Positions 45,494 to 54,008 of a stretch of 64,000 nt of DNA are shown piece by piece. The stretch is taken from contig CAWIHF010000016.1 in the NCBI GenBank assembly GCA_963835885.1, positions 1 through 64,000 of the forward strand. Reading direction: 5' to 3'. This DNA comes from Roseiarcus sp963835885 (GTDB lineage: Bacteria; Pseudomonadota; Alphaproteobacteria; Rhizobiales; Beijerinckiaceae). Below the pieces are notes generated by a model that was not told the DNA's origin, did no database searches, and worked only from the letters and a program-made list of their open reading frames with translations. The translations under genes and the position numbers were made by a program. Position 1 is the first letter of the stretch. The number at the start of each line of letters is the position of its first letter.

Positions 45494-46437
45494 TCAACTC
45501 GATAGCCAGGGAAAGAGGGCGACGATGATCAGCGCGACCACCAGCGCCGCCATATAGGGAATGACGCGGCCGAGCGCCTGCTCGGTTTCGGCGCGGCCGA
45601 TCAGGCAGGACTGGTAGAAGCCGACGCCGAAGGGCGGCGAGAACAGGCCGATGCCCATCGCCAGGATGGCGACGATCGCATACTGGATTTCGTTGATGCC
45701 GAGGTTCTGGGCGATCGGGAACAGCAGCGGGCCGAACAGCACCATCGCCGGCAGCCCTTCCAGCACGCTGCCGAGGACGATGAACAGCACGATCGAGAGC
45801 CCATATAGCTCGCCTTGCCGCCGGGCAGGCTCGCCATCAGGTCGGCAAGCGACTGGGCGAAGCCGGCCTGGGTCAGCGCCCAGGCCATCACCGAGGCGCG
45901 TGCCGATGATGAGCAGGATCGCGCCCGAGAGCGCCGCGGTCTCGACCAGGATCGGGAAGACGCGCTTCCAGTCGAAGCAGCGATAGAGGACCAAGCCGGC
46001 GACCACCGAATAGATGATGCCGATCACCGCGACCTCGGTCGCGGTGGTGATGCCGGCGAGCACGAAATAGCGGATCAGGAAGGGCAGGATCAGCGCCGGC
46101 ACTGCGATCAGGAACTTGCGGGCGATGTCGCGCGCATTCGCGGGCTCGCCCATCGGATGCTCGTGCCGGGTGCGGAAGAAGATGACGATGATCAGCGCGA
46201 GCGCGCCGACGGCCGCCGGCAGCAGGCCGCCATGGAAGAGAGCGGCGGTCGAGACGCCGGTGACCGCGCCGACGATGATCAGCACCAGGCTGGGCGGGAT
46301 CGTTTCCGACATCGCCGCCGAGGAGGCGAGCTGGGCGACCAGCTCGCCGGGATGCGGCGCCGCGCCGCTTCATTTCGGGCAGCAGGATCGGCGCCACCGC
46401 CGCCTGGTCGGCCGCCTTCGAGCCGGAGATGCCAGAG
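45494..46437 (-). pseudogene. dctM: 3' part of the split dctQ-dctM TRAP gene
   Basis: The segment starts inside the protein at SGISGSKAADQAAVAPILLPE, which continues the sequence GGLSYVLIGAMYL interrupted at 47857. It ends with membrane helices IPYMAALVVALIIVALFPWL. Three further frame changes are needed (near 46365, 45893 and 45810) to read the conserved path MSETIPPSLVLIIVGAVTGV then ILLIIGTASVMAWALTQAGF then LSIVLFIVLGSVLEGLPAMV. This is the large membrane subunit of a TRAP transporter, now separated from its start by the IS. Confidence 0.8.
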
Positions 46438-47856
46438 GAGGCTCTTGCAAAACTATTTTGAATGTCAATGAAATTTAGTCGGGGCATATAGGAACGACAT
46501 GACAGTCTTCAACTACTATAAGAGAATATATATCGCTGTACATTGAGGGTGGTTTCGGTAGTGTCTTGGCGTTGTCGTTCCGATTCGTAGCAACAGGCAT
46601 GTCCGACGATCCCCTGGAGGCCATGAAGGCCCGCTGGAACCATATCCAGGGCACTCTGTTTCCTTGGCTGCGCGAGGAAGTCGACCCGATGACCGAAGCG
46701 CTTGGGCGTCTCGTCACGACCCTCGACGTGATCGGCCTCGAAGCCTTCGTTCCCGAGCCGCCGCGCCGCCCCGGCCGCCCGCCCGAGGATCGGCGCGCCC
46801 TTGCCAGGGCCTTCGTCGCCAAGGCGATGCTGGGCATTCCCACCACTTCCGCTTTGATCGAACGACTCGCCGTCGACAAGTCGCTGCGGCGTATCCTCGG
46901 TTGGGAGCGACGCTCGCAAGTGCCCTCAGAAGCCACGTTCTCTCGCGCCTTCGCGGAGTTCGCGCAGGGCGATCTGCCCGACAAAATGCACGCGGCGCTG
47001 ATCGAGCGCTCGCTCGGCGGGCGCATCGTCGGCGTGATCGCCCGCGACGCCACCGAGATCGAGGCGCGCGAGAAGCCGGCGGCGAAAGAGGCCAACGACA
47101 AGAAGGACGATCCGCCGTCCGATGGCGCTCAGCCGCCGCGCAAGCGCGGACGCCCGCACAAAGGCGAGCAACGGCCAAAGCCCCAGCCGACCCGGCTGGA
47201 GCGGCAAACCTCACAGAACGTCAACCAAATGCTCGCCGAACTGCCCACCGCCTGCGATGTCGGCTCCAAGAAAAACAGCAAGGGCTACAAGGAAACCTGG
47301 ATCGGCTACAAGCTGCATATCGATGTCGCTTGCGGCCAGATCCCCGTCTCCTGCGTGCTGACTTCGGCCTCCGTTCACGACAGTCAGGTCGCCATTCCCT
47401 TGATGACCATGACCGGCGCGCGGGTTTCCTATCTCTACGATCTCATGGACGCCGCCTACGACGCCGCCGCCATTCATGACCATAGCCGCACGCTCGGCCA
47501 CGCGCCGATCATCGACCGCAACTTTCGCGCCCAGCATGACGTCAAAGCCGAATGGAAACGGGAGGTCGACAGGATGAAGTTCATCCACATGCCCGACGCA
47601 AATGACGTCATCTATGATTTCCGCACCATGGTCGAACGCGTCAATGCTCGATTGAAGGACGAATTCGGCGCCAGGTTCCTACGCGTGCGCGGCGCAACCA
47701 AGGTCAAATGCCATCTCATGTTCGGCATCGTCGCGCTCGCCGCCGATCAAATCCTCCGCGTCGCCAGCTTCAGGCCAGCACCAGCCTGAGCCGCGCGCCC
47801 CCGCAAACCAAAACCACGGCAAATTCCTCGCCCTCAGGGAATTCTGCAAGAGGCTC
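46438..47856 (+). mobile_element. 1.4-kb insertion sequence inside dctQ-dctM
   Basis: The ends GAGGCTCTTGCAAAACT (46438-46454) and, inverted, GAGCCTCTTGCAGAATT (47840-47856) match at 14 of 17 bases. The element carries one transposase gene and an AT-rich 5' region. It splits the TRAP permease gene between GAMYL and SGISGSK. A target duplication could not be defined. Confidence 0.75.
46599..47789 (+). CDS. DDE transposase (IS4/IS5/IS1182-like)
   Basis: The 396-residue transposase has an N-terminal domain with RRALARAFVAKAMLGIPTTS and SQVPSEATFSRAFAEFAQGD. The first catalytic Asp is in VIARDATEIEARE, followed by a Lys/Pro-rich insert (RKRGRPHKGEQRPKPQPTR). The second Asp is in LYDLMDAAYDAA and the catalytic Glu in RTMVERVNARLKDEFGARFL. 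ATG 46599 follows an ACAGGC segment. It appears intact, so the element may still move. Exact IS family not decided by eye. Confidence 0.85.
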   Translation: MSDDPLEAMKARWNHIQGTLFPWLREEVDPMTEALGRLVTTLDVIGLEAFVPEPPRRPGRPPEDRRALARAFVAKAMLGIPTTSALIERLAVDKSLRRILGWERRSQVPSEATFSRAFAEFAQGDLPDKMHAALIERSLGGRIVGVIARDATEIEAREKPAAKEANDKKDDPPSDGAQPPRKRGRPHKGEQRPKPQPTRLERQTSQNVNQMLAELPTACDVGSKKNSKGYKETWIGYKLHIDVACGQIPVSCVLTSASVHDSQVAIPLMTMTGARVSYLYDLMDAAYDAAAIHDHSRTLGHAPIIDRNFRAQHDVKAEWKREVDRMKFIHMPDANDVIYDFRTMVERVNARLKDEFGARFLRVRGATKVKCHLMFGIVALAADQILRVASFRPAPA

Positions 47857-48822
47857 AAAGATCAGATACATCGCGCCGATCAGCACGTAGGAGAGGCCGC
47901 CGCGCCGGCGCCCGACCAGGGCGGCAAGGAAATCGACCATCGCCCGCGCGATCCCGGTCATCTCGAGCAGCAGGCCGAGGACGACGAACATCGGCACCGC
48001 GAGCAGCTCGATCGCCGACATCCCCTGGTTCATCTGGCTCACGATGATCGAGAGCGGGATGGTGCTGGTGTAGAACAGGTAACCGATGGTCGAGATGCCG
48101 AAGCCGAAGGCGATCGGCACGCCGGAGAGGATGCTGAGGCCGACGAAGCCGACGAAGAAGATCAGCAGATCAGCGTTGCCGATATTCTCGAACCATGGCT
48201 CGAGCTGCCAGAGCGCCACCGCGAGCGCCGCGGTCGCGGCGGCGAGGCTGGCGAACTCGCGCAGCGTGATGCCCGTGAGGAATTGCCGGAGCGCGGTGTA
48301 GAGCAGCAGCGCAAAGGCGACCAGCTCGCCGGCGATCTGCCAGGAGCCGGGAATCTGCAGGGTCGGTGTGGTGATCGCCTGCTGCTGTTCCATGTAGCCG
48401 ATGCCGGGGATCAGCACGACCAGCGTGAAGACGACCACGACCATGGCCGCGGCATGGCCGAGGAAGCGTTGCGGCCCGGGCGGCAATCTGCGGACCACCA
48501 CGGTCATCCGCATGTGCTCGCCGCGGCGGAGCGCGATCACCGCGCCGAGGCTGATCAGCCAGAGGAACAGCATGCTGGCGAGTTCGTCGCTCCACACCAG
48601 CGGATTGTCGAGCACGTAGCGCCAGAAGACGCCGGCGCCCAGGATGCCGATCTCGATCACCACCAGGGCGGCCGCGGCAAGCTCGGTGGCGAAGGCGACG
48701 ACCGCGTCGAGCCGGCCGAGGAAGGCCGGCCCATGGGGGACCTCCGGCGCGTCGGCCAGGACCGCGCTGACGACCCCCTCCGGCCCGAGCTCGCCGGGAC
48801 CGACCTGGACGCGGGGCGGCAT
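47857..48822 (-). pseudogene. dctM: 5' part of fused DctQ-DctM TRAP membrane protein
   Basis: The start at 48822 gives MPPRVQVGPGELGPEGVVSA, then a DctQ-like four-helix small subunit (about residues 30-190, with DNPLVWSDELASMLFLWLIS and RRGEHMRMTVVVRRLP), then the first helices of DctM (FVGLSILSGVPIAFGFGIST, LAVPMFVVLGLLLEMTGIAR). Reading ends at GGLSYVLIGAMYL, where the IS begins. DctQ and DctM are normally separate; here they are one gene. It starts eight bases after the dctP stop. The transporter should be inactive unless the IS excises. Confidence 0.85.
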
Positions 48823-48830
48823 CGCGCGCC

Positions 48831-49847
48831 TCAGCCGAGCTTGCCGGTGTAGGTCTCGAGCGCCGCCCACAGATCGGGCGCGAATTTGGCCTTCCAGGCG
48901 GCGTAGAAGCCCGAGCTCACCAGCTTGGCGCGGAACGGCGCCTTGTCGGGGGTGTTGAGGATCAGTCCCTGGCCAGCGAGCTTCGCCTTGAGACTCTCGT
49001 CGAGCGCCTGGTTCGCGGTGCGCTGGCTGAGCGCCTGGGTGTCGAACGCGTCGGCCACCGCCTTCTGATGGTCAGCGGGAAGGCCGTTCCAGAACGGGCC
49101 GTTCATCAGGAGCCAATAGCCGACCCACATATGGCCGGTCATCGAGCAGTATTTCTGCACCTGATAGAATTTCTGGCTCTCGATGTTGCCAAGCGGGTTC
49201 TCCTGGCCGTCGTAGACCTTGGTCTGGAGCGCGGTGTAGAGCTCGGCGACGTTGAGCACGCCGGGCGAGGCGCCGAGGTCCTTGAAGAGATCGAGCGAGA
49301 TCGGGCTCGGCGGAACGCGGATCTTGAACCCGTGCAGGTCTTCCACCGTCTTGATCGGATGGGTGCTGGAGGTGATCTGGCGGAAGCCCTCATCCCAGAT
49401 CCGCCGCATCGCGTGCAGCCCAGTCTTCTCGATGTCGGCGCGCACCAGCTCGCCGACCTTGCCGTCGAGCGCCTCCCACGCGCTCTGGCTGTCCTTGAAG
49501 GCGAAGCCGAGATTGTCGATCGCGCAGCTCGGCGCCAGTGTGGCCAAGATGTTATCGCCGACGCCCATCATCTGGATCGCGCCGGAGCGGACGCCGGAGA
49601 TCATGTGGGTGTCGTTGCCGAGCTCGCTGCTCGGGAACGCCTGGACCTCGACCTCGCCGTTGGTGGCGGCTTCAATCTGCTTGCCGGCGGCGATCACGTG
49701 CAGCGTGGTCGGGTGGTCGGGCGCAAGGTCGAGGCCGAATTTTATCATGGTTTTGCGGGCTGCGCGGGCCGGTCGGATGACCATCGGCGCGGCCACGGTC
49801 GCCATTGCGCCGGCGAGGAACGTCTTGCGCGAAATCGATTTGGTCAT
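48831..49847 (-). CDS. dctP: TRAP transporter solute-binding protein (DctP)
   Basis: The 338-residue periplasmic protein has an export signal with a twin-arginine-like SRKTFLAGAMATVAAP and cleavage near ARA-ARKT. The body shows DctP features: IKFGLDLAPDHPTTLHVIAA, EVQAFPSSELGNDTHMISGV, GFKIRVPPSPISLDLFKDLG, with the Arg that binds the substrate carboxylate, and YDGQENPLGNIES. It delivers an organic acid to the DctQM permease. A GGGAGGAAATT site precedes ATG 49847. Its permease gene is interrupted by an IS. Confidence 0.92.
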   Translation of the reverse strand: MTKSISRKTFLAGAMATVAAPMVIRPARAARKTMIKFGLDLAPDHPTTLHVIAAGKQIEAATNGEVEVQAFPSSELGNDTHMISGVRSGAIQMMGVGDNILATLAPSCAIDNLGFAFKDSQSAWEALDGKVGELVRADIEKTGLHAMRRIWDEGFRQITSSTHPIKTVEDLHGFKIRVPPSPISLDLFKDLGASPGVLNVAELYTALQTKVYDGQENPLGNIESQKFYQVQKYCSMTGHMWVGYWLLMNGPFWNGLPADHQKAVADAFDTQALSQRTANQALDESLKAKLAGQGLILNTPDKAPFRAKLVSSGFYAAWKAKFAPDLWAALETYTGKLG

Positions 49848-50070
49848 CGAATTTCCTCCCTGTTTTTGCGCGGCCCGTTCCCGGTGCGATCGGATGACGC
49901 TGTCGCGATGAAACATAGTCGCGAGCAGAAGCCGCGTCGAGCCGAAGCTATCCGTGAAGCCGCCGCGCCGACACTGCTGACCACGAAGCTGCGACCGTTT
50001 CGCGCTCCTGGCAAGCCCGCCGCCGACGTGGTTCGCCGGCGGACGGCATCGAGGCGCGCAGAAGCCAAGT

Positions 50071-50245
50071 CTTGCCGGCCGTTCAGGAGGCTCCGCCCGT
50101 CCCCGGGTCCGCCTCGGCGCGCCGCATGACTGTCGACGATGGGCTCGGGGTGCATCGCCCAGGCGCGCAAAAATTCCGCCGACTCCCATTCGATGGCGCG
50201 CTCGCCGTCCTCGGCGAAGGCCTTGGATGCGCGGCCGTCCGTCCA
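50071..50245 (-). pseudogene. Scarred copy of the ABM-type gene at 57530
   Basis: The segment around GTTCAGGAGGCTCCGCCCG and the part encoding EDGER-IEWESAEFLRAWAMHPE closely follow the gene at 57530-57868 (EDGERLTLIEWESAESLRAW), but a central block of about 90 bases is lost and the frame is broken. It is an old member of the same repeat family as 57409-57692 and 63717-64000. The gap 49848-50325 has nothing else. Confidence 0.7.
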
Positions 50246-50325
50246 GGCGCGTTCTTGGGCGGGCTGCGCCCGCAGACGGATGCGGCCCTTGAGCGCTGGT
50301 CTTCGCCGTGGGATGTTCCGCGGCG

Positions 50326-51135
50326 ATGTGCGAGCTGTTCGCAATTTCGAGCCGGTCGCCGACCCGTGTTTCGCTGTCCCTTGGCCGTCTTGCCGACCGC
50401 GGGACGCCGGGCGGTTCGCTCGCCGACGGGTGGGGCGTCGCCTGCTACGACGGCCGCGATGTCCGGGTCATGCGGGAGCCGGAGCCGGCTGGGGGCAGCC
50501 TCTGGCTGGAGCACGCTCTCCAGGCCGGCCGGCCGCACAGCCGGCTCGTCATCGCGCACATCCGGCACGCGACGCGTGGCGGCGTCTCGCTTGCGAATAC
50601 GCAGCCCTTCGTCAGAGAGCTGGGCGGGCGGATGCACGTTTTCGTCCATAATGGAATGCTCTCCGACATCGACCAGGCGTTCGACGCTCCCGACCGACGT
50701 TTTCGGCCGGTCGGCGAGACGGATTCGGAAGTCGCGTTCTGCCTGCTGCTCGATCGACTGTGGCCCTTGTGGCGACATGAGCCTCCCGCGGTCGCCGAAA
50801 GGCTGGCGGTCGTGAAACGCTTCGCCGCGGAACTGCGACAGCTTGGCCCGGCGAATTTCCTTTACAGCGACGGCGAGGCGCTGTTCGCTCACGGCGATCG
50901 CCGAAAGCAGCCGGGCGGCGCAATCGCCCCGCCCGGTCTGCATGTCCTGGAACGGGCTTGCGAGATCGACAAGGACGCCTTGGCGGGCGCCGGGGTCATG
51001 CTCGATGCCGAACCCGGCCCGCAAGCCATCGTCCTTTTCGCCAGCGTGCCCTTGAGCGACGAGGCGTGGGAGTCGCTGAAGCAAGGACAGGTCGTCGCGG
51101 TCGTCGGCGGAAGGATAGTCGATCAAACGTCGTGA
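50326..51135 (+). CDS. Class II glutamine amidotransferase (YafJ-like)
   Basis: ATG 50326 gives MCELFAISSRSP, so the catalytic N-terminal nucleophile Cys2 is exposed after Met removal. LADGWGVACYDGRDVRVMRE, LVIAHIRHATRGGVSLANTQ, PFVRELGGRMHVFVHNGMLS and ETDSEVAFCLLLDRL are the glutamine-binding blocks of the Ntn-type GATase. The 269 residues contain no synthase domain, as in YafJ. It supplies ammonia to, or hydrolyses the amide of, an unknown acceptor. Confidence 0.9.
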   Translation: MCELFAISSRSPTRVSLSLGRLADRGTPGGSLADGWGVACYDGRDVRVMREPEPAGGSLWLEHALQAGRPHSRLVIAHIRHATRGGVSLANTQPFVRELGGRMHVFVHNGMLSDIDQAFDAPDRRFRPVGETDSEVAFCLLLDRLWPLWRHEPPAVAERLAVVKRFAAELRQLGPANFLYSDGEALFAHGDRRKQPGGAIAPPGLHVLERACEIDKDALAGAGVMLDAEPGPQAIVLFASVPLSDEAWESLKQGQVVAVVGGRIVDQTS

Positions 51136-51377
51136 GAGAGCCCCGCCCCGCCACCCCGATTTGAGACGCCCTTCGTCGCGCTGACCCGAACGGGTCACGC
51201 GGACCCGAACGGTTGATCAGCGCGGACGCTTGTCCTGCAGCAGAGGCCTCCGCCGAAGGGAGGACCCAGCCCTTTCCGCTTGGAGCCACTCAAGCCGCGA
51301 CTTCGGCCGCGTTCGCCCGGCCGCGCATCATTTCCCAATTCCGTTGTGTTCCCGGCTTGCAAGTCGGCGCCGTGATC

Positions 51378-51401
51378 CTTACTCTTACACGTAATAGTAA
51401 G
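51378..51401. promoter_or_regulatory. Operator palindrome of the toxin-antitoxin operon
   Basis: The half-sites CTTACTCTTAC and GTAATAGTAAG are inverted copies with one mismatch, separated by AC. The right arm ends in GGAG, the ribosome site of the antitoxin, 12 bases before its ATG. Binding of the antitoxin here would shut off the operon. Confidence 0.75.
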
Positions 51402-51412
51402 GAGAAGGGCCG

Positions 51413-51646
51413 ATGCGTATCACATCCAAGGGTCAGGTGACAATTCCGGCCGAAATCCGCGAGCGGGCGGGCTTCCTGCCGCAGACCGAAGTGGAGTTCG
51501 AGTTCGACGGCGCAGCGGTGCGCATCGTTCGCGCCAAGGCCGGCAAACGGGAGGGCCGCGGCGCTCGTCTCGTGGCTCATCTCAGGGGCCGCGGCGATAT
51601 CGCGATGAGCACCGACGAGATCATGGCGCTGACCCGCGACGACTGA
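51413..51646 (+). CDS. AbrB/SpoVT-type antitoxin
   Basis: The 77-residue protein starts MRITSKGQVTIPAEIRERAG and continues EVEFEFDGAAVRIVRAK, the swapped-hairpin AbrB/MazE DNA-binding fold. The C-terminal ARLVAHLRGRGDIAMSTDEI and MALTRDD would wrap the toxin. Its stop directly abuts the toxin ATG. A strong palindrome overlaps its ribosome site, so autorepression is likely. Confidence 0.9.
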   Translation: MRITSKGQVTIPAEIRERAGFLPQTEVEFEFDGAAVRIVRAKAGKREGRGARLVAHLRGRGDIAMSTDEIMALTRDD

Positions 51647-52054
51647 ATGAGTTCCGTACTGATTGACGCCAACGTCCTTCTCGACGTCATGACCGAAGAC
51701 GCGCGTTGGCTCGCCGGATCGGCGGCAGCCATCGAGCGGGCCGCCGACCGCTATCGCCTCGTGATCAATCCGGTCATATTTGCCGAGGTCTCGATACGGT
51801 TTTCGCGGATCGAGGATCTCGACGCCGCGCTTCCAAAAGCCATGTTCGACCGTGAGGCGATTCCCTACGAAGCAGCCTTTATGGCGGGCAAGTCGTACCT
51901 TGCCTATCGACGGCGGGGCGGAACAAGACGTTCGCCGCTTCCGGATTTTTTCATCGGCGCGCACGCAGCCGTGGCTGGATATCTATTGATGACACGGGAC
52001 GTGACGCGCTATCGCACGTATTTTCCCAAGCTGCCGCTGATCGTTGCGAACTGA
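51647..52054 (+). CDS. VapC-like PIN-domain toxin
   Basis: The 135-residue PIN ribonuclease has SSVLIDANVLLDVMTED (first Asp), NPVIFAEVSIRF (Glu) and LPDFFIGAHAAVAGYLLMTRDVTRYRTYF (last acidic residues). It is coupled to the AbrB-type antitoxin with zero spacing. Reading frame is intact, unlike the VapBC pair at 3278-3962, so this is the functional one of the window. Confidence 0.9.
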   Translation: MSSVLIDANVLLDVMTEDARWLAGSAAAIERAADRYRLVINPVIFAEVSIRFSRIEDLDAALPKAMFDREAIPYEAAFMAGKSYLAYRRRGGTRRSPLPDFFIGAHAAVAGYLLMTRDVTRYRTYFPKLPLIVAN

Positions 52055-52064
52055 GCTTTGTCGT

Positions 52065-52204
52065 CGTCATTGCGGGCGCGAGCGAACCGATCCACACTTT
52101 CCGTCGCCGCCTCGGCGGGCCAGAATCCCGCCGATCCTCGCTTCCAAGGCATGGCGAGCGTGGAAGCCGAACCGCTGGATCGCCGGGCTTCGCTCACGAT
52201 GGCG
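52065..52204. repeat. Palindromic intergenic repeat
   Basis: The left arm CGTCATTGCGGGCGCGAGCG, then AACCGATCCA, and the right arm CTGGATCGCCGGGCTTCGCT, then CACGATGGCG, are imperfect inverted copies that could fold into a long cruciform. The pattern 'tcattgcg...gcgaa..gatcca' is a common dispersed repeat of Rhizobiales intergenic DNA. It follows the toxin stop by 11 bases. Confidence 0.6.
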
Positions 52205-52856
52205 GCCGCGCTTCGCTCGCGTTGAAAACGCAACCCCCATTTCGCCTTCCGCTCATAATAACGGCGTCGGCGCCCCGATTGATTTTTTCGCGCCTCGATG
52301 GGTGGCCTATGGGTTCCCCCGCCGACGCTTCGCCGCGGGCCTCGCGGCCGACGGCGCACGGCTCGGGGCCAGCGCGGCACGCTGCGCCTTGGCTGCAGCA
52401 GACTTCCACCGCCTGCACCGTCACCGTAATCCCTCGTGCGCGCCCGGGCCGAGCTTGAAGGAATCCGACAAGTCCGTTCGACTCAAGCTGAGCACGGCGG
52501 GATGCACCTTCCTTCGTGGTGGCAAGGACGTGAAGTCGATAGACGCCCGGCGGAAGGCGCGCCTCCCCTTCTCCCGTTCGGGAAAAGGCACAGGGATGAG
52601 GGTCCTGAGCCGAGGCGGCTAGCCTCAGACGGCGCCTCAGCGCCTGCCCCGACCGGTTCGAACGGTTGCGGCCGGACCTCGCCCGCCGGCGCGCCCCCAT
52701 TATTCTCACGATGGTTGTGGTCAGATAATAAGAATAGCCAATTTATATATTCATATTACAATGGGAATACGGCGGTCGATTTCATCGGCTATCCTATGAG
52801 GTTGACTAATCCTTCAATTGAGCACAGCATCGTTCGTCATACCGCTGACTGGTGTT
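52205..52856. other. Gene-free interval with AT-rich promoter-like segment
   Basis: No supported gene in about 650 bases. GC-rich scrambled sequence to 52700 is followed by an AT-rich stretch (52720-52800, with TAATAAGAATA and TTTATATATTC) that probably drives the following genes. The sharp composition change is notable. Confidence 0.5.
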
Positions 52857-53201
52857 ATGAGCGTTCTGTTCGAAATGATCGACCGCGGTTGGGGTAATTT
52901 TCTCGCGCGGCCAAGTGGGTCCCTGAGTCTGCGGTTCTTCGTCCAGCCGACGATGGCGAGTTTGTTGGCGCTGCGGGCTGGCATTCAGGATGCGAGGGAG
53001 GGACGGCAGGGCTATCTGTGGGCGATGCTGACCCGCCCGGAGAGGCGTCTGCAGTTGCTCCACGAGGGCTGGCGGGGAGCAATGACGCCGTTCCTGTTGG
53101 CGATCGCGCTCGACTGCGTCTATCAGCTCACGACGGTCAGGTTTGTCTATCCGCTGGAGCTGCTGTTTACGGCGACTTTGCTGGCGCTTGTCCCATACTG
53201 A
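52857..53201 (+). CDS. Small membrane protein of unknown function
   Basis: From ATG 52857 there are 114 residues, MSVLFEMIDRGWGNFLARPS then GSLSLRFFVQPTMASLLALR. It contains TRPERRLQLLHEGWRGAM, and the C-terminal half has two hydrophobic stretches (about 75-90 and 95-112, PFLLAIALDCVYQ and LELLFTATLLALVPY). A TTG start at 52818 would add 13 residues. I do not recognise a named family. It precedes the peroxidase gene run by 130 bases and may belong to it. Confidence 0.65.
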   Translation: MSVLFEMIDRGWGNFLARPSGSLSLRFFVQPTMASLLALRAGIQDAREGRQGYLWAMLTRPERRLQLLHEGWRGAMTPFLLAIALDCVYQLTTVRFVYPLELLFTATLLALVPY

Positions 53202-53331
53202 TTGTTGCGGGGACCCTTCAATCGCCTCGCGCGCCTGTTTTTACCCGCTGCTCGGGCGCCGCCGGGTTAGGGCCAGCCCACAAGAATAGGATCATCCCCT
53301 GAGGAAACAGATCAAGGAAGGACCAACCGAA

Positions 53332-53904
53332 ATGTCGAATGAATCCAAAACACAGGACTGGTCGAAGCCGGCCGCGATGGCGATCCCCAAGGGAGGGTAC
53401 TTCGAGGACAAGGTCGAGCAGGGCCGGTACGGCCCCATCTTTCCGAAGACCCCGGCCTGCTACGGCTTCTCGATCCTCGCAAAAATAATCCCAGGCCGCG
53501 AGGAAGTTTTCTACAAATACGCCAAATCCATCGAGGAAACGATAGCTGCCCAGCCGGACGCCCTGGCCGTCTTGCAGCTGCATTATCTGCGCTGGGTGCT
53601 GTTTCCCATCAAAGGGGACACCTACTTCATGTATCAGGGCATTTTCGACACCGACTTCGACAAATATACCGAAGACGCGGTGACCTTATTCGGCATCACC
53701 GGCCTGCGGACGGTGTTCGAGAATCTCGAGGGTTTTCCGATGGACTGGCAGACGAACTCTGCCGCGTTCGTCAAGTTTGTCCGCGATCATCAATGCCCGA
53801 GTTTCCTCGAATATGCCGAATATCCGTATGTGAGCGCCACCGAAATCAAGAAAGCCCTCAGGCTGAAGGCCGCGTTCTCGACCATGCTCGACCAGATGCA
53901 ATGA
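53332..53904 (+). CDS. Unknown protein upstream of the DyP-like peroxidase
   Basis: The 190-residue soluble protein starts MSNESKTQDWSKPAAMAIPK. Its core, YGFSILAKIIPGREEVFYKY and HYLRWVLFPIKGDTYFMYQG followed by IFDTDFDKYTEDAVTLFG, looks like a ferredoxin-like alpha/beta domain of the kind found in dimeric haem-binding or ABM-type proteins. No catalytic residues can be named. It has no signal peptide. Position 104 bases before the peroxidase suggests joint function; this is inference. Confidence 0.7.
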   Translation: MSNESKTQDWSKPAAMAIPKGGYFEDKVEQGRYGPIFPKTPACYGFSILAKIIPGREEVFYKYAKSIEETIAAQPDALAVLQLHYLRWVLFPIKGDTYFMYQGIFDTDFDKYTEDAVTLFGITGLRTVFENLEGFPMDWQTNSAAFVKFVRDHQCPSFLEYAEYPYVSATEIKKALRLKAAFSTMLDQMQ

Positions 53905-54008
53905 TTCCTACGGACAGTCGTCGATTCCACGGACAGGATAGTCGGATCGGAGGTCTGCGCGGCGCGGAGCCGACTATCAAACCGGGTCAGTAAACGGGGA
54001 ACGTCGCG

